The translations under genes were made by a program, and so were the position numbers. Below are positions 24,590 to 37,410 of a DNA stretch of 64,000 bases, piece after piece. Numbering within the stretch: the stretch's first letter is position 1; the number at the start of each line of letters is the position of its first letter. The stretch is from Atherix ibis (taxonomy: Eukaryota; Arthropoda; Insecta; Diptera; Athericidae): NCBI GenBank assembly GCA_958298945.1, contig OY282606.1, forward strand, positions 30,477,740 through 30,541,739, written 5' to 3'. A model generated the notes under the pieces. The model saw nothing but the letters and a program-made list of their open reading frames with translations, did not search any database and was not told the origin of the DNA.

Positions 24590-25280
24590 AATTTCAATAT
24601 ATTTCTTCAACTATGCCATTATGCATGAAATACAACATTCAAATGGATGCCACAAGACTTCTTTCTTACGGGACTCGATTCTTTTGAAGTTATTTCTTAT
24701 GATTTTCCCACATTTCGGACTCTAAATCTTCCATTAAGTGACGGATATTGGTTTTTAAATACACTAAGATTTAAACAAGATATTTTGCGTAGTCCAAACA
24801 CATAATCTTAGATGCTAATTGGCATCACAAAATCCCGATATTATGCGTCTTGGAAACTTTTCGCCAAATTAAGTCAAAATTTGTTATATGGCGTGGCTTG
24901 TAAAACCACATATGGTCCAGATAAAAATCTTCAAGTTAACCAAAAAAAACAGTAAAATCAGTTATAATGAGGCCATAGCGCCCAGAATTGACGGTAATTG
25001 TCTTTCCTTCTTGATTTTCAAAGAAATAATACATTTAGATAAAAGAAAGTCACATTTCGCGGATACAGTGGCTTTCGCATAGTTAGTTATCGGTTTTGAA
25101 GAGCTTCATATAGTGCTGTTTTTTACTTTTTTTAGAGAATAACAGAATATTATCTTTAAGAACTATCACTTTTGTGGAATGTTTTTACAATTATAACGCG
25201 TTCTTTGGTCATTGATGAAATAAATATAATCACAAATGGTGGAGTTGTACTTACCAAACCACAAAATGTATAATTCTACA
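24590..25280 (-). pseudogene. DD41D transposase remnant
   Basis: Minus-strand degenerate copy. The conserved block around 24817-24845 corresponds to the region before the third Asp in better copies (TTAGATGCTAATTGGCATCA on the plus strand), and the C-terminal tail lies at 24600-24780. The outer end near 25255-25280 keeps ACCACAAAATGTATAA, a worn version of the family terminus. No frame is open. Confidence 0.55.
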
Positions 25281-25394
25281 TTAATAATTAATAAAATCAT
25301 TAAGACCTCATATGCATAAATTGCCCCAAACAAATAGGGGAAAACACATTTATTTAAAAATAAACAACAACAAATAAATGTTAAAAAGAAAAAG

Positions 25395-25740
25395 AACGAA
25401 ATTTCCTAATTGCATTTTTTATTTGCTTGTATGGGTAATAAGTATGACCGTTCATCTGTATAAGCGGCAATGGTAGTCTTCGAATTACGTGTAGATGGGA
25501 TGTCATGCATATGAATACTAAATAAAATAGGATCAAGGACACTACCTTGTGGAGCTCCAGCTGAAAGAGTATGGTGAGGGAAGAAAGCTCTTGAATTTCC
25601 GGAGGAGCCCAGACTACACACATGATTAAGCCATGGAAGATATCTAATAAAAAAAATTCGTCTAACGGATCGTTAAGAAAATGTTAATTATCAGTACAAG
25701 AAAATAAATATGAGTTTATAGTGGAATTACTAATCCAAAA
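25395..25740 (-). mobile_element. Jockey-type LINE reverse-transcriptase fragment
   Basis: The minus strand encodes SAGAPQGSVLDPILFSIHMH at about 25565-25500, followed by a mutated polymerase box reading AAYTDERSYL where AxYADDTAYL is expected. This is the core of a non-LTR reverse transcriptase. The short ORF ends quickly; the 5' side continues into a repeat shared with 20142-20240. Confidence 0.8.
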
Positions 25741-28700
25741 AAACAAACAATAATAAATAAATGCTAAAAATAAAAATAACGAACATTCTTAATAGCATTT
25801 CTTTCTTGATTTTAAAAATAAATTCGAAACGCTGTCAATGAGCGGAAAAAATGCATTTTTTTTGTACAAGTAAATGTTATTTTTTAAGATTTCTAAATCG
25901 AAACTTGAATTAGAAAGAATTTTATAAAATTCCTTTTGGTGAAGTTTTTTTTTTCGTCCACATCAAATTAGAAATTTTATCAAGAAAATTGGAGAAAAAT
26001 TTTTATTTCAAGAAAATTGAGAGAAAAAAATATAATTTTGTTGATTGATTGAATTTTATCAGACTTCTAACATGGTTTACATAAGAAACATTTTATTTGA
26101 TTGATGATCGACTAGATTTGTTAAATATGAAATGTTTTCTTTTACAAAGCAATAAAAAAAACACAAAAAATTAATATTAATAAATATACATAAATATGTT
26201 TGAAAATGTTCGTTTATGTAATATTATTTAAATAAAAAGGCACAAAATACTATTAAGTATGTACACATATTAATACGTTTCCAAAAAAGAAATAAAACAT
26301 TATTAATTCATATATCAGGTAAGTATTTATTTTCTGCAATTGATCCCTTCATCGAACGAACAACTATTAACGATTAAAATGGAAAAAGTACAGTGCACTT
26401 TTGCATAGTGAAATAAGTTTTTCTCTCTAGTTTATATATATACACATTTGTAGATATGTAGTTACTATTAAGCGTGGAAGACGATTGCAATAAAGTTCTT
26501 CGAGTATTTACAAGCATATGGTTGGTTTCAATTAATTAAAATCTACAATATAAAAACAAGAAGGTTACTTATTGGGGAAATGAATATTTTAATTTCCTGT
26601 TCGAAGCGGTAGTATTTTTTCCATTAAAACTAATCGCATACATATATACGCAGCCCAACCTTAATACAGATATTTTACAATACGGGACTAGTCGTAATAT
26701 AATACAGTAATCAAAAAAAAAAACCAAGAAGAAATGGATAAAAACACCTAAAAATCAGATATTTACATATTCTGAAAGTAAAAGTTTGTCGACTTTTCCA
26801 AAACAGAAATTTTTTAATTTTAAAAAAAAATTAATTCAATAAAAAGAAAGGAAAGTTATTAAAACTTAAAAAACAACTTAAATAAAATAGAAAATCAAGA
26901 ACCTTATCAAAATGGATTAAATTTTGATATGAAATTTTTCTTTCAAAAATTATTAGTACCACTAAATTTATTGATTTTTACTTTCAAATCCTTCTTTATT
27001 CATTTTCACTTTATGTAGGTTATCACATATTTCAAATCCGATAGTAAATCAATTAGAAAAAATACAAAGGTGGTCATAGTAATCAACTAAAACTTTGTAA
27101 TTCCTTGGATTTCTAAAGAATTTTTTTGTTTTATTATAAAATACAATACAAAAATAAATTATGTTCTGATAAGAAAATAATTTACACTCACAATATTTTT
27201 TCATGTCAGTTTAATTATTATTAATTCGCATTATTCCTATTCTTATCGATTGCAGATTGCATCATTCCAGTTTGTTAGTAAATTTTACAACAACAAAAAA
27301 CACACCAATTGTAAATGGCTTTATTTTTAACTATAATAATTCTTAATATACTCGGTATTATAGTACAAAATTAATCGTTTCTTACAATTTATAAATATAA
27401 GATCAACAAATAATAAGCAGCATATGATTTAAAGTACATATAGGAAAAATATGTTTTCATATCATAAATATGATAAATATTAATTGTTTTACAATCTCAA
27501 TATTTCAAATTTTTATGATAAAAAATAATAATAAAAACCAAAACTGTTCAACGTAATTTCTTTTTCTATGATTTTAATTTCGAAGCAATGACATCATTTG
27601 TGGTGTTTTTAATAAAAAAAAATTCTCAAAAATAACAATACCTTATAAGGTATTGAAATTCAAAAAAAAAGACAAAGCTTTATTAACTTTATCTTATCAG
27701 CTGTGTAATAAAAATAAAAATTTTTATATAAATATGTGGAGAAAAAAATATTTTATTCAAAAAATCCCTTATAAAAAGAATTTTTATTGAAATATTTTTA
27801 TTGACACATAAACCTATACGATTATATTAAAATAGTTTGAATAAAATATTATTTAATGTATTTGCATATAAATAACAAATCTTTTACAAATTATGTACGT
27901 CTTATTTTGCAGCAATGTTCCATATTAGGTAATAAGTTTTCTTAAAAATTATATTTAAAAGAAGAACACCCAATTTTTTACAAAATAAACGGGTTTTTAT
28001 ACTCGTATGCATTTATAAATAAATAACATGTATAGGAGGAGGATTCATACAAATGTACTTATGGACACTCATATGAACACGTTCATATCCATTCCTATGT
28101 AAATACGAAAACATTCTGACATGATCTCTTAAATTTCTTATGGTATGCAAAAAAAGGTAAATAAAGTAAAGGTAAGTATGAAAAAATGAGTCATTTACAT
28201 AATACACAATACATTCCTACTGCCATCTATAGACAGGTAATGATGTCATCGTTTCAAGTGACCCTTCAACACTTCCACGCTAGCATTAACACATATCTAC
28301 GTGTACGTGTATGTTAAGTGTTTGGCAATAGCCGCCTATACTACAAGTACCTCTTATTTGGGGACGTGTAATATATTCGCGCGCAATCTGGCAAATAAAT
28401 TTGGCGAATACGTTCATGTGTTAGTTGGGCATATCATGTACATGCATAAATATATTCCATGCTCAAAATTGCTTAATTCCAAGTATTCTGACCCAAAAAC
28501 TCCAATCGATAGTCGGACGATTCTACGAATTTCAAATGACGAGGATTGACTCGTGGGTTTGCGCTAAATACTTTCATGAGAAATATACACACTCATAAGT
28601 ACAGCGTTTTAGACAAAATGTGCTTATGAATTTTTTAAGACAGAAAATGTTATTTTTCCTAAAAATCTACCTCCTCGATTAAGGGAAGTTTTTAAGCACA

Positions 28701-28925
28701 GTTTTTTTAGTAAAGAAAAAATTTAATAAAAATATATTTTTTCCATTTAGTAAAAAAAGATTTTTCAATTCTTTTTGCAAAAATTTATAAAATATTTTTT
28801 CTTGATGACAGATGTCAAATATATTTATTTCTTAAGAATAAAGTTTGCAATATCACAATATTTAAATATATCACATTTATTTAATCTAAGATTTGCCATC
28901 TTATTTCTTAAGCTACTAAACAACG
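25741..28925. other. AT-rich non-coding stretch
   Basis: About 3.2 kb with no recognisable coding or RNA feature. A less AT-rich patch at 28190-28550 has an 82-codon plus-strand ORF without known motifs and a CTGCCATCTATAGACAGG element at 28217. Confidence 0.45.
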
Positions 28926-28929
28926 CGTT

Positions 28930-29395
28930 TAAATCGGAAAATCTTTTAAGAAAAATGTTGATTTTGACATGACCACATTTCGCGAGATGAGGCTCATAAT
29001 TTTCTTCTGCGATAAGGCTCATTAATTTCGAGATTTGGTAATGCCAATTAAACTCTAAGATTGTGCGATTTGATGCTGTTTATACTTTGTCATGAAAGAA
29101 TATGCAAAAGATCAAATCCAGGCTGATAATCTTTAAATTTCAAAGCATTTAAAAACCAACATTCGTCAAGTAATATGCGAATTATTCATCAAAAAATTAC
29201 CCCAAAAGGATCGAACCCTGTTGGAATTCTTGTGGCAGCTATTTTAATGATCTTATATTTTATGCATAATAACAAAATTTAAGCAACAAATTAAAATTAA
29301 AAAAAAAAATCTTATTAAAATCAATATTTTAAAACATATTTTTATTTAACTTTATTTTCCGAAGTACTAATTGGATAATTCCTTATTTACCCATA
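28930..29395 (+). pseudogene. DD41D transposase remnant
   Basis: The plus strand around 29037-29085 reads as a degraded NANWPPRLCDLTPF, the block before the third catalytic Asp. The C-terminal tail follows, ending with the family terminus TTTATTTAACTTTATTTTCC and TTGGATAATTCC near 29345-29385. It lies 10 bp upstream of a mariner inserted at 29406. Confidence 0.65.
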
Positions 29396-29405
29396 CATAG
29401 AAATA

Positions 29406-30606
29406 CGAGGTCTGTTCAAAATGTATCGCGAATTTTGAATTTCCGCGGGTTACGTATATTTGATTTTCGATTTTTTATGGTGTTATGTTGGTACTCATGT
29501 CTCTCACTTATGCCGACAAGTTCGGCCATTTTGAATGTTCAGTTAATTTTTGACAGCTGCTTGGCTCTCACGTGTTTTGGCTCGTCTTCGATTTTTGCCC
29601 ATTCCAAAAAATAGATCAAAGAATCTGTATCAAATTTTGTGTGAAAAACAAAATTAATTGCGCGGACGCATTCCGAATGTTGACTGTGGCAAATGGTGCA
29701 GCTACTTTGGACCGAAGCAACGTTTATCGGTGGTATCAAATGTTCTCAGAGGACCGAGAAGATGTGAACGACGAAAAGCGTGCCGGACGCCCGACCACGT
29801 TAACAATAGACGAAAACATTGATGAAGTGAAGATAATAGTATTGGCCAATCGTCGCATCACCGTTAAAGAAGTTGCTGAGGACTTAAACATATCGATTGG
29901 CTCATGCCATTAGATTTTTACCAATGATTTGGGCGTGAGACCAAAAACAGCATCGCATTAACATTGCTAAGGAGCTGTTGGACTCTGTCCGTGACGACCC
30001 AAATTTGCTCCAGAGGGTCATAACTTATGACGTGGTTACCAAAGCATATGACGTGGAAGCTGCCGCACGAGCCAAGACCGAAAAAAGTGCGCCAAGTTCG
30101 GTCGAATGTGAAGGTTTTGTTACAGTTTTCGTCGATTGCAGGGACGTGGTGCGTCATGAGTTCTTGCCACAGGGTAGAACGGTCAATAAGGAATATTACC
30201 TGCAAGTTATGCGCAAGTTACGCGAAGCAGTCCGCCGGAAACGCCCGGTTTTGTGGAAGAACATAAATTGGCTTTTGCCATTTTTGGCCAAAAACAACAC
30301 ACAAATAATGCCGCAGCCTTCGTTTTCCCCAGATCTGGTCGCCTGTGACTTTTTCTTGTTCCCGATACTGAAGAGCCCCATGAAAGGACGACGCTACGCT
30401 ACGATTGGGAAGATAAAGACGGCATCAAAGGAGGAGCTGAACAAGATCACAAAAAATGATTTTTTGAAGTGCTTCGAGGATTGGAAAAAACGTTAGCACA
30501 AGTGTATAATATCTGCTTTGAAGGGGACAAAATATATATTCATGAATAAATAAATAATTTTTGAAAAAAACCCACAAAATTCGCGATATTTTTTGAACAG
30601 ACCTCG
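29406..30606 (+). mobile_element. Mariner (vertumnana-like), copy B, full length but dead
   Basis: A 1201-bp element bounded by TA at 29404-29405 and 30607-30608. The terminal inverted repeats begin CGAGGTCTGTTCAAAA. Transposase reading starts at 29611, where the start codon is ATA instead of ATG. It runs DQRICIKFCVKNKINCADAF and DVNDEKRAGRPTTL until a frame break at about 29911. The second ORF at 29978-30496 carries DSVRDDPNLLQRV, EFLPQGRTVNKEYYLQVMRK, SPDLVACDFFLFP and a C-terminal KCFEDWKKR. The HHDNAPAH block with the second catalytic Asp is deleted (WLLPFLAKNNT). Complete ends with a mutated start and lost Asp make it non-autonomous at best. Confidence 0.92.
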
Positions 30607-30608
30607 TA

Positions 30609-31335
30609 TAAATACCAAATACGACAAAGAGCGCAAAAAAATGACAGTAGATTCAATAGTTAAAGCGTAATAGATTTTAATGAGTTATTATTTGACATCT
30701 ACTATACAATAAATTATATGTGCTTTTTCTTTTAAGTAATAGAAAAGAAAAAAATTATATAAATATTGTTTTCCTGATATAAAAATGTATGCATATCTTA
30801 TCTTGAGCTTATATATCAAAAAAAAAATATTTATTTTTATTTTTCATTATTATTAACAATATTGTTTTAGTAGGAAAACTTTATTTTCATACCACAATTT
30901 GTATGTGCAATTTTTTTATTCATTTTTTCGCATATTTTAGATTATACGAGTGATACTAAAGCATTAAAATATCACAATGATAAATAAGTGCATGATTACG
31001 ACACATGGGATAGTAGTGCGAGTACAGTACATTCAGATGAGTTAACTCATACGATAAAAGCCTCTTTTCCTATTATAACAATTAATTTAAAAAAATTTAA
31101 ATAATATTAAGCGAATTTAGATAATACTTGGCACCATTTAAATTTTTTTCAGCTTACTTTTGGCTTTTTTGTATTTTATTAACTATCTACAACAATCGTT
31201 TTATGACGATTAAAAATCTTTGGAGCAATTTTTCTTTAAACACCGATGAGTTTTTTTTCCAGAACAATAAGAGAGTATTTTTAACAAGACCATTTGAAAA
31301 ATCGAGGAGTGAAACTTTTTATAACGACAAACACA
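30609..31335. other. AT-rich non-coding stretch
   Basis: No gene or repeat recognised in about 0.7 kb. Confidence 0.45.
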
Positions 31336-31339
31336 GAAA

Positions 31340-32060
31340 TCACGAATAAGGGGAACAATTAAGTCAAAATAAATAACTTTGCTACGAACATAGACTGAAG
31401 CATCAATGATTTTTCGCGGAATTTTAGATTCGAGAGGATTTTGAATGCTTAGTAGAAATCCCAAATTTTAATAACATACGTTCAGATCAGTTTCAAAATG
31501 TTATTGTAAATTTAAAGTTTGATCCTTAGTGTCAGCATTAATCGCTTGTCTAATGGTTTAATATTGCCATTAAGGTACATGAATTTTGCTCATTGATTTC
31601 TGATCAAGTGAATACTTTTCTGCTCATTAACTATCCCTCTCCACTTCGTGGGCCTCACTTAGAGATTTTGAGCATAAATGGCAATTGAAGTTTTGTCGTA
31701 GGTATAAAGATTATATAGAAGTGGACCAAGAAAACCACCTTGAGGAATACCAGCCTAATGACAGTCAGTACTAACTGCTACTTGAAAATGACTTTGGTAA
31801 TGATATGATTTTAAAACAAGAAAATATATACAAGAAAATAAGCTCTTACGTTTTCGGAGCATACCAGGATGACACACCTACCAAGGGCGTGTCCTATCTC
31901 TAGGAATACTCCTAGACAGTATTCCACAAAATCGACAGTTCGATTTGTGGAGTGGTCTAATCGAAAACCAAATTGGTAATCAGGGATAATTTTGTTAATA
32001 CCATTCGGAATGAGTTTTTCAAGTATTTTTCAAAAATTGTTAATAAGCTAATATTCGTAG
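31340..32060 (-). mobile_element. LINE reverse-transcriptase fragment
   Basis: The minus strand reads AGIPQGGFLGPLLYNLYTYD at about 31755-31695. Upstream on that strand near 32000-31950 is DYQFGFRLDHST, corresponding to the QFGFR..HST block. The distal end at 31385-31450 resembles the jockey C-terminal repeat at 19440-19500 and 56100-56160. Frame is not maintained. Confidence 0.7.
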
Positions 32061-33805
32061 GTCTATAGGACTTTGTAGAAGAGTGAAAATATAAGTCACT
32101 ACTTTCACTCCATACATCAACATAGAATATTAAAAAAACACTCACTAAAAATTCACGACAATCTAACAATTCCACTTCTCATGTATCTTCCGCCTAAAAA
32201 TTTTATATCGCATTCGAAATAAAAAAGGCCCCCGGTAATAATTTACTAACAACATCTATCTTAAAAAAAATCTTTATCTTTCTTAATTTATATTTTTATT
32301 AGTATTATAGATGGTGTTATTATTTGCTACTCTGGAAATTTTCTATCGTTGAAATAATTCTTAAACCAAACTTTTAGGCATTTAAAAAAAAAAAATTTAT
32401 GAATTTCTTATGTTTGAACAGTCAAATTAATTAATAAATTGCTTTCACATTTGACAAAATAACTTTTCTTATTTTATTGTTTTTTTCTTCAAGTTAGCCC
32501 AAATTTGTTTTTTTTCCTTCAAAATTTTGGTGAATAATTTATTTAATTTACAAATTATCTATTTTATCAAAAAAAAAATGATTTTTTTTATAACGTTTAA
32601 GAATTCAATAATTTGCTAACTTTCAAAACCAAATTAGGATGATCTAATTTATTGCTTAGTATTTTTTTTACTATCAAATGTAAATAATTTCTTAATGAAT
32701 ATAAATATAGGAATTAATGACTTTGACCCAGTTTATTAGAAAACTAGCTTTTTTTCTTCTTAACAGTATACAATTTTATTAATGTTGCATTCGAATTAAT
32801 AATAATATTATCTATTGTATTGTATATAATTAACAGTAGCCACAGAAATGTCTACGGCGGTGATTAAGTGCTACTATTCACTACGGCAACACGTTGTACT
32901 TTATGTGACAACATTGGTGAATGTATAGAAAACCTGCTGAAGTAGCATGAACTTTTTTGCATACTATTTGTCGAATGGCACAAATGCATTTTCTAATCGC
33001 CTAAATTATAGTAAGTTGACTCGTGTTTGAATGTGTTTATTCCAAATAATGATGACGCGATAGATTTTTGTGCAGCTTTGGTGCTGGCGATTATTGAACG
33101 GAAACATAAAGCGTGTTGAGAAAGTTATGACAACATCTTAGCTTTTAGGAGAAAAATCGTAAACATCTTAATCAATTCATTGGTTGTAATCTTTCTCCTC
33201 AACCAGATCTAGGTCAACTATGAAGATTTTCATTTCAAAAAATATTTTTCTTTTTAAAACTTTTTCTACCTTATAAGATTCTGTAAGATTCACTATTGCA
33301 TTTTGTAACGAAATGAAAACAAACATCAATCAGTTGAAATAAACGAGAATAGGTTAATTAAAAATACCACCATCATAATCACCTGCACTCATTGTTCATT
33401 GTCATGATCAAACACAGCTCAGTTTTATTATTAATTTATTTCTAATGAAAAATTCCAAAACTTAAATACACAATGGGAAAGTTAATAATATTAACACGTG
33501 AATGATAAGAAATTAGTGTTTAATGATTTCGAAATTCCATAAAATCGCATTGTACATATATAATCTGATCGTGATTAGGAGCCACAAAGGATATTGAGTT
33601 AAAGAATGGAAAAAAATAATAAACATTGGTAATAATTTATTCTTTCGTGATAAAATTAAATATCAAATATTAAAGAAAGTTAACAAAAGATAATAGTTAG
33701 TAAGTGTGAAGTTGGTTGTGAAAAAATACTATTAAGTCCTCTGTTGGGAAACAACGAAATTACTTTCCGGACAACTCAATATTTTTAGTCACATTGTTAG
33801 TTTAT
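32061..33805. other. AT-rich non-coding stretch
   Basis: No gene recognised. Slightly GC-richer around 32840-33120 but without a coding frame. Confidence 0.45.
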
Positions 33806-33810
33806 GTCTT

Positions 33811-34520
33811 ATAGTGTTATCCATTTGGTGGTTCGAAAAGTATAGCCCTGTCATTTGACAGCTGTCAAATTTATATACTATTCGTATTTACATTTGTTTA
33901 TGTTAAGATTTTCCATTTTACAGTTTGACTACCAAAATAACAGGCTTTAGATGCTGATTTTTTGAACAAAATTTTTAAAAATCGATAAACAAAATTTCCA
34001 TATATTGGGCTCTGAAAACCCAAAAGTGAGTTTAAAGAAGTTATTGGCATATAACAGATAGTAATTGTCAATTCAAAGCGCTATGATCTTATGACAACCA
34101 ACTTTTTTTATCTGAACTTGAAGATTTTAATCCGGACTGTAAGTGGTTTCAACAAAACATTGCTATAAGCTACACAACATGACAAATTTTAGATTTATTG
34201 CGTACCGAGGATGTGTAATTTCAAGATATGGTTATATTTTTTTTTGTAAAAAATTGTGTTTATGCAGACAATACTCAAACATATTGAAAAACCAACATCC
34301 ATCAAGTAATAGCCCATTTATAGTCCGAAATATATAAAAAATTCCCTCAAAAGAATCGAGTCCTATATGAAGTCACATTGCATCCATTTGAATAATATTT
34401 TATAAATAATGGCAATACCTAAGCAACATATTGAAGTAAAAATTTTATCTAAATCTGAATTTAAAGTGTATTTTATTTAACTTTATTTTCGGAAGCACAA
34501 ATTAGATAACCATTTATAAT
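33811..34520 (+). mobile_element. DD41D-family element, both ends present
   Basis: The left end near 33811 carries the family terminus: GTTATCCATTTGGTGGTTCG, then CCCTGTCATTTGACAGCTGT. The right end near 34480-34520 has the inverted counterpart, TTTATTTTCGGAAGCACAAA and AGATAACC. Between them, only scraps of transposase survive. About 710 bp long, so internally reduced from a transposon of roughly 1.2-1.3 kb. Confidence 0.65.
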
Positions 34521-36865
34521 ATAATATCCTTTACAATTGCGTTGTATTTCTGCTGATATGCTGCTGCTACTGAAGGGAACATAACCCCCTTCAGACCGAG
34601 TAGAGTAGAGTTTGTTATTTAAGAACTTTAAAGATGCCCTTTTTTTTTTTTGATAAATAATTTAAGTTGTATAGAATTCTTATATATTTAGAAATGAAAA
34701 TTTAAAGTTAAGATTATTTGAATTCGACTAATTTAATAATAGCTCTTCTAACATTTAATTGTGTATTTATAAAATTGCAATTATTTCAAGTTTAAAAATA
34801 TATTTTTGCTCTGATCCAACAATAGTACAACAACGTCAAACAACAACGAAAAAAAAAACGTAAAGAAAGTATGCAAATAAATGCCTTAAAGAAAATAAGA
34901 AATTATCCGATAAATAATCTTCTTTGTTAATTTAGTAACTTAAATTGTTTTGTTTTTTTTTCCTAAATAGCAATGCAAAAAATAAAAGAATTGTTTCAAA
35001 GTAAATTTCGAAATAAAACAATAAACTGGCACTATTGGAGTCGTACTTCTTGTATGGTAAATTCATGTGGAAAATGAATAGGAGTATATTTTTAGTGATA
35101 ATGACGCAAAATAGCGAAAAGAAACATTTTAAATACCTACAGGGATTCTATATAAAGTGACATGCTGGCGCACTAGCAATGTGGAAAAATTCCAACATCT
35201 CAAAGAGTAACCAAGGGCAGAGAGTCAAGTGAACGAACGAATGAATGAATGAATGAATGCGTGTTGATGGACGGAATGGAATGACTGACTGGTTGGCTAA
35301 CTTGACGGTGGGGCTGGCTGGCTTCACGGCTTGGATAGCTCAGATGCCTGGCTGGCATGCTGCCTGACACGACTCAGACAAGGCAAAGAATATTCCCCTC
35401 CTGTAAAGGAATTTATTATCTATTTACGTGCTATAAGGATTATTCATGGGACCAGACAAAACCGCTTAACTCGCTGAGAGGGTTAGTCAAGAAAGTGTGC
35501 ACAAAGCCGCTGAATTTGTCCTTGTCGTGGCAACGAACTAAATACGAGGTTTTGCTAAATATGGCGAGCACACGAACGGAACCAAAAGAGCCACTGCACA
35601 AGGCAAACAAATGAAACACGTTCCAAACGTCCAATAACAATATCACATAATACTACTCAGCGATGGGATGGATGATGATTGCAACAAAGCGCAGACAATT
35701 CAACACCGGAAAAACTTGACAGAATGAATGCGATTTTCTTCGCACAGTCCCTTTAAATTGTTAATTTCTCATTTTCCAACTTCTCTTCCACATTTCCTTC
35801 TTCTTTTCCAATTGTAATTTGCTCACATATATTTTTTATTTAGGTCCTATCCGATCCTAAATTTAACTTACAACTACTCGCATATTGTATATATGAGCAA
35901 AATAAATCTTATCCAATTTGGTTTTTTTCTTCCAGTTGGAATTTTTATTCCAATTTTCACGTTTTCTTCTTTTTCGTATCATATTATTTTTATCCCAAAT
36001 TGATTTCAAATTATATATTGTACATACATAGACAGCTATTTACTATATATATGGGATACTGGCATATGGGGTATCGCTATCTAATATTAGCCAAATGATA
36101 TCATTCTGGGTGTTGCCTATTACGGACACAACAAAATCTGTAAGAGACGAATGGAATTGATGGAAATTGGCACACCGCTCAAGAGACTTCTTCACATCAC
36201 GCCACAAAAGCACTCGTCGGGCTCGTGTCTAAATTCAATGACATGGTCGCATACAACACGTTGTAATTGTCCTTTTTTTTAACAAGCATTGCAGAATCGG
36301 ATGAGGGCATATATTTTCATGGACGTTTACGTCTCTATTCGTAAATTTTGACCAAAGTTGAATGACAAGCAAACAGTATATACCTTTGTAATTTGCTGGA
36401 TTTTTCAGTACAATTTCGATTTTGGATTTTCAATGCTTCAAGGTACAATTGAATTGTCCTAGCAAATATTTGCAGTAAAATAATAAAATTTATATACATT
36501 CACTCATACACATTCACAAGGGCAGCGAATGGTGCGCTTTGGGAATGAACTACTCCCTAATCTTGTTCTTTTTGATAAAACACACGTGCATGACTCAGAC
36601 CAGCTGATGTTCCACAATCTGGTATTCTGTCGTCTGTCAGGATGACTCATATGGTATATTAATTCCTTAAATCAAAAACAGACAAAATATCCGCTGACTA
36701 TTTACCACCATGACTAACACTATGCGACCATCTAAGAAACATAAATCATAATGCATTCGACATAAAATAATTTCAATTCTAGTTAAACAAATTATTTTTC
36801 ATCCTAAGTATTATAGAAAAAACAACTTTATCTTTTATTTTATATAAAAATCCGACAAACTACTT
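34521..36865. other. Non-coding stretch with simple repeats
   Basis: A GAAC/GAAT tetranucleotide tract lies at 35232-35259, followed by a GGCTGGC-rich patch. The region 35150-35720 is less AT-rich and has overlapping ORFs on both strands (35357-35614 plus, 35440-35646 minus), neither with a recognisable family. 36050-36260 is likewise GC-richer. These may be regulatory or uncharacterised repeats. Confidence 0.35.
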
Positions 36866-36867
36866 AT

Positions 36868-37410
36868 TAAATAATAAAAGCTTACGCGACAGTGTGTACC
36901 AAGTAGATAGTTTCACAAAGAACAACAAAATTTCTCCTCCAAGCCAATTTGTGCTTCGGATAGTAGTTGAATAAAGCACACTATAAAATTCAAATTTCTT
37001 GAAAAATATTGATTTATTATATTGCTTGGACAATGCCATTATCCAAAACTTCTTCCAAGACTCAATTCCTCTGAGCTAATTTTTGATAACTTTTAAGTAC
37101 ATTACAGACTGTGATTTGGCCATTACTTTACGAATGTTGGTTTTTAAATGCTATAAAATACAGTCCCTTCTCTAAAATTAGTTGAGGGCTTTCAGATCCC
37201 TATGCTTAGGGGGTAAAAAGATAAATAATATACAATGGCAAATGTTACTTTGAATAATATCTGTTTTTGACAGTTATCAAATGACAGGGCTACATTTTCA
37301 GAACGACGAAATTGGATAACCCGGTATAAAAATAAATAATAAAAGCTTACGACAGTGTGTACGAGTAGATAGTGTTGCTTAAAACAGCAAAATAAAAAAA
37401 TATCTCCTCT
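36868..37410. repeat. Direct duplication of about 75 bp flanking a DD41D fragment
   Basis: AATAATAAAAGCTTACGCGA with following ACAGTGTGTACCAAGTAGAT at about 36871-36907 recurs as AATAATAAAAGCTTACGACA with GTGTGTACGAGTAGAT at 37336-37371. The similarity continues through a CAACAAAA/CAGCAAAA block to TCTCCTC. The duplicated segments bracket a minus-strand DD41D remnant at 36955-37328. Confidence 0.65.
36955..37328 (-). pseudogene. DD41D remnant, ends only
   Basis: The outer terminus at 37267-37328 contains GACAGTTATCAAATGACAGG and ATTGGATAACCCGGTATAA. The C-terminal transposase tail at 36980-37160 is similar to 24600-24780. The middle of the element is missing. Confidence 0.6.

Noticed and set aside
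29205..29220. GATCGAACCC resembling a tRNA T-arm
   Set aside because: It falls inside a DD41D transposase remnant and no acceptor or anticodon arms can be formed around it.
35357..35646. Overlapping ORFs on both strands as a possible gene
   Set aside because: Neither frame shows a domain, splice context or start context; the region is merely less AT-rich and carries a tetranucleotide repeat.
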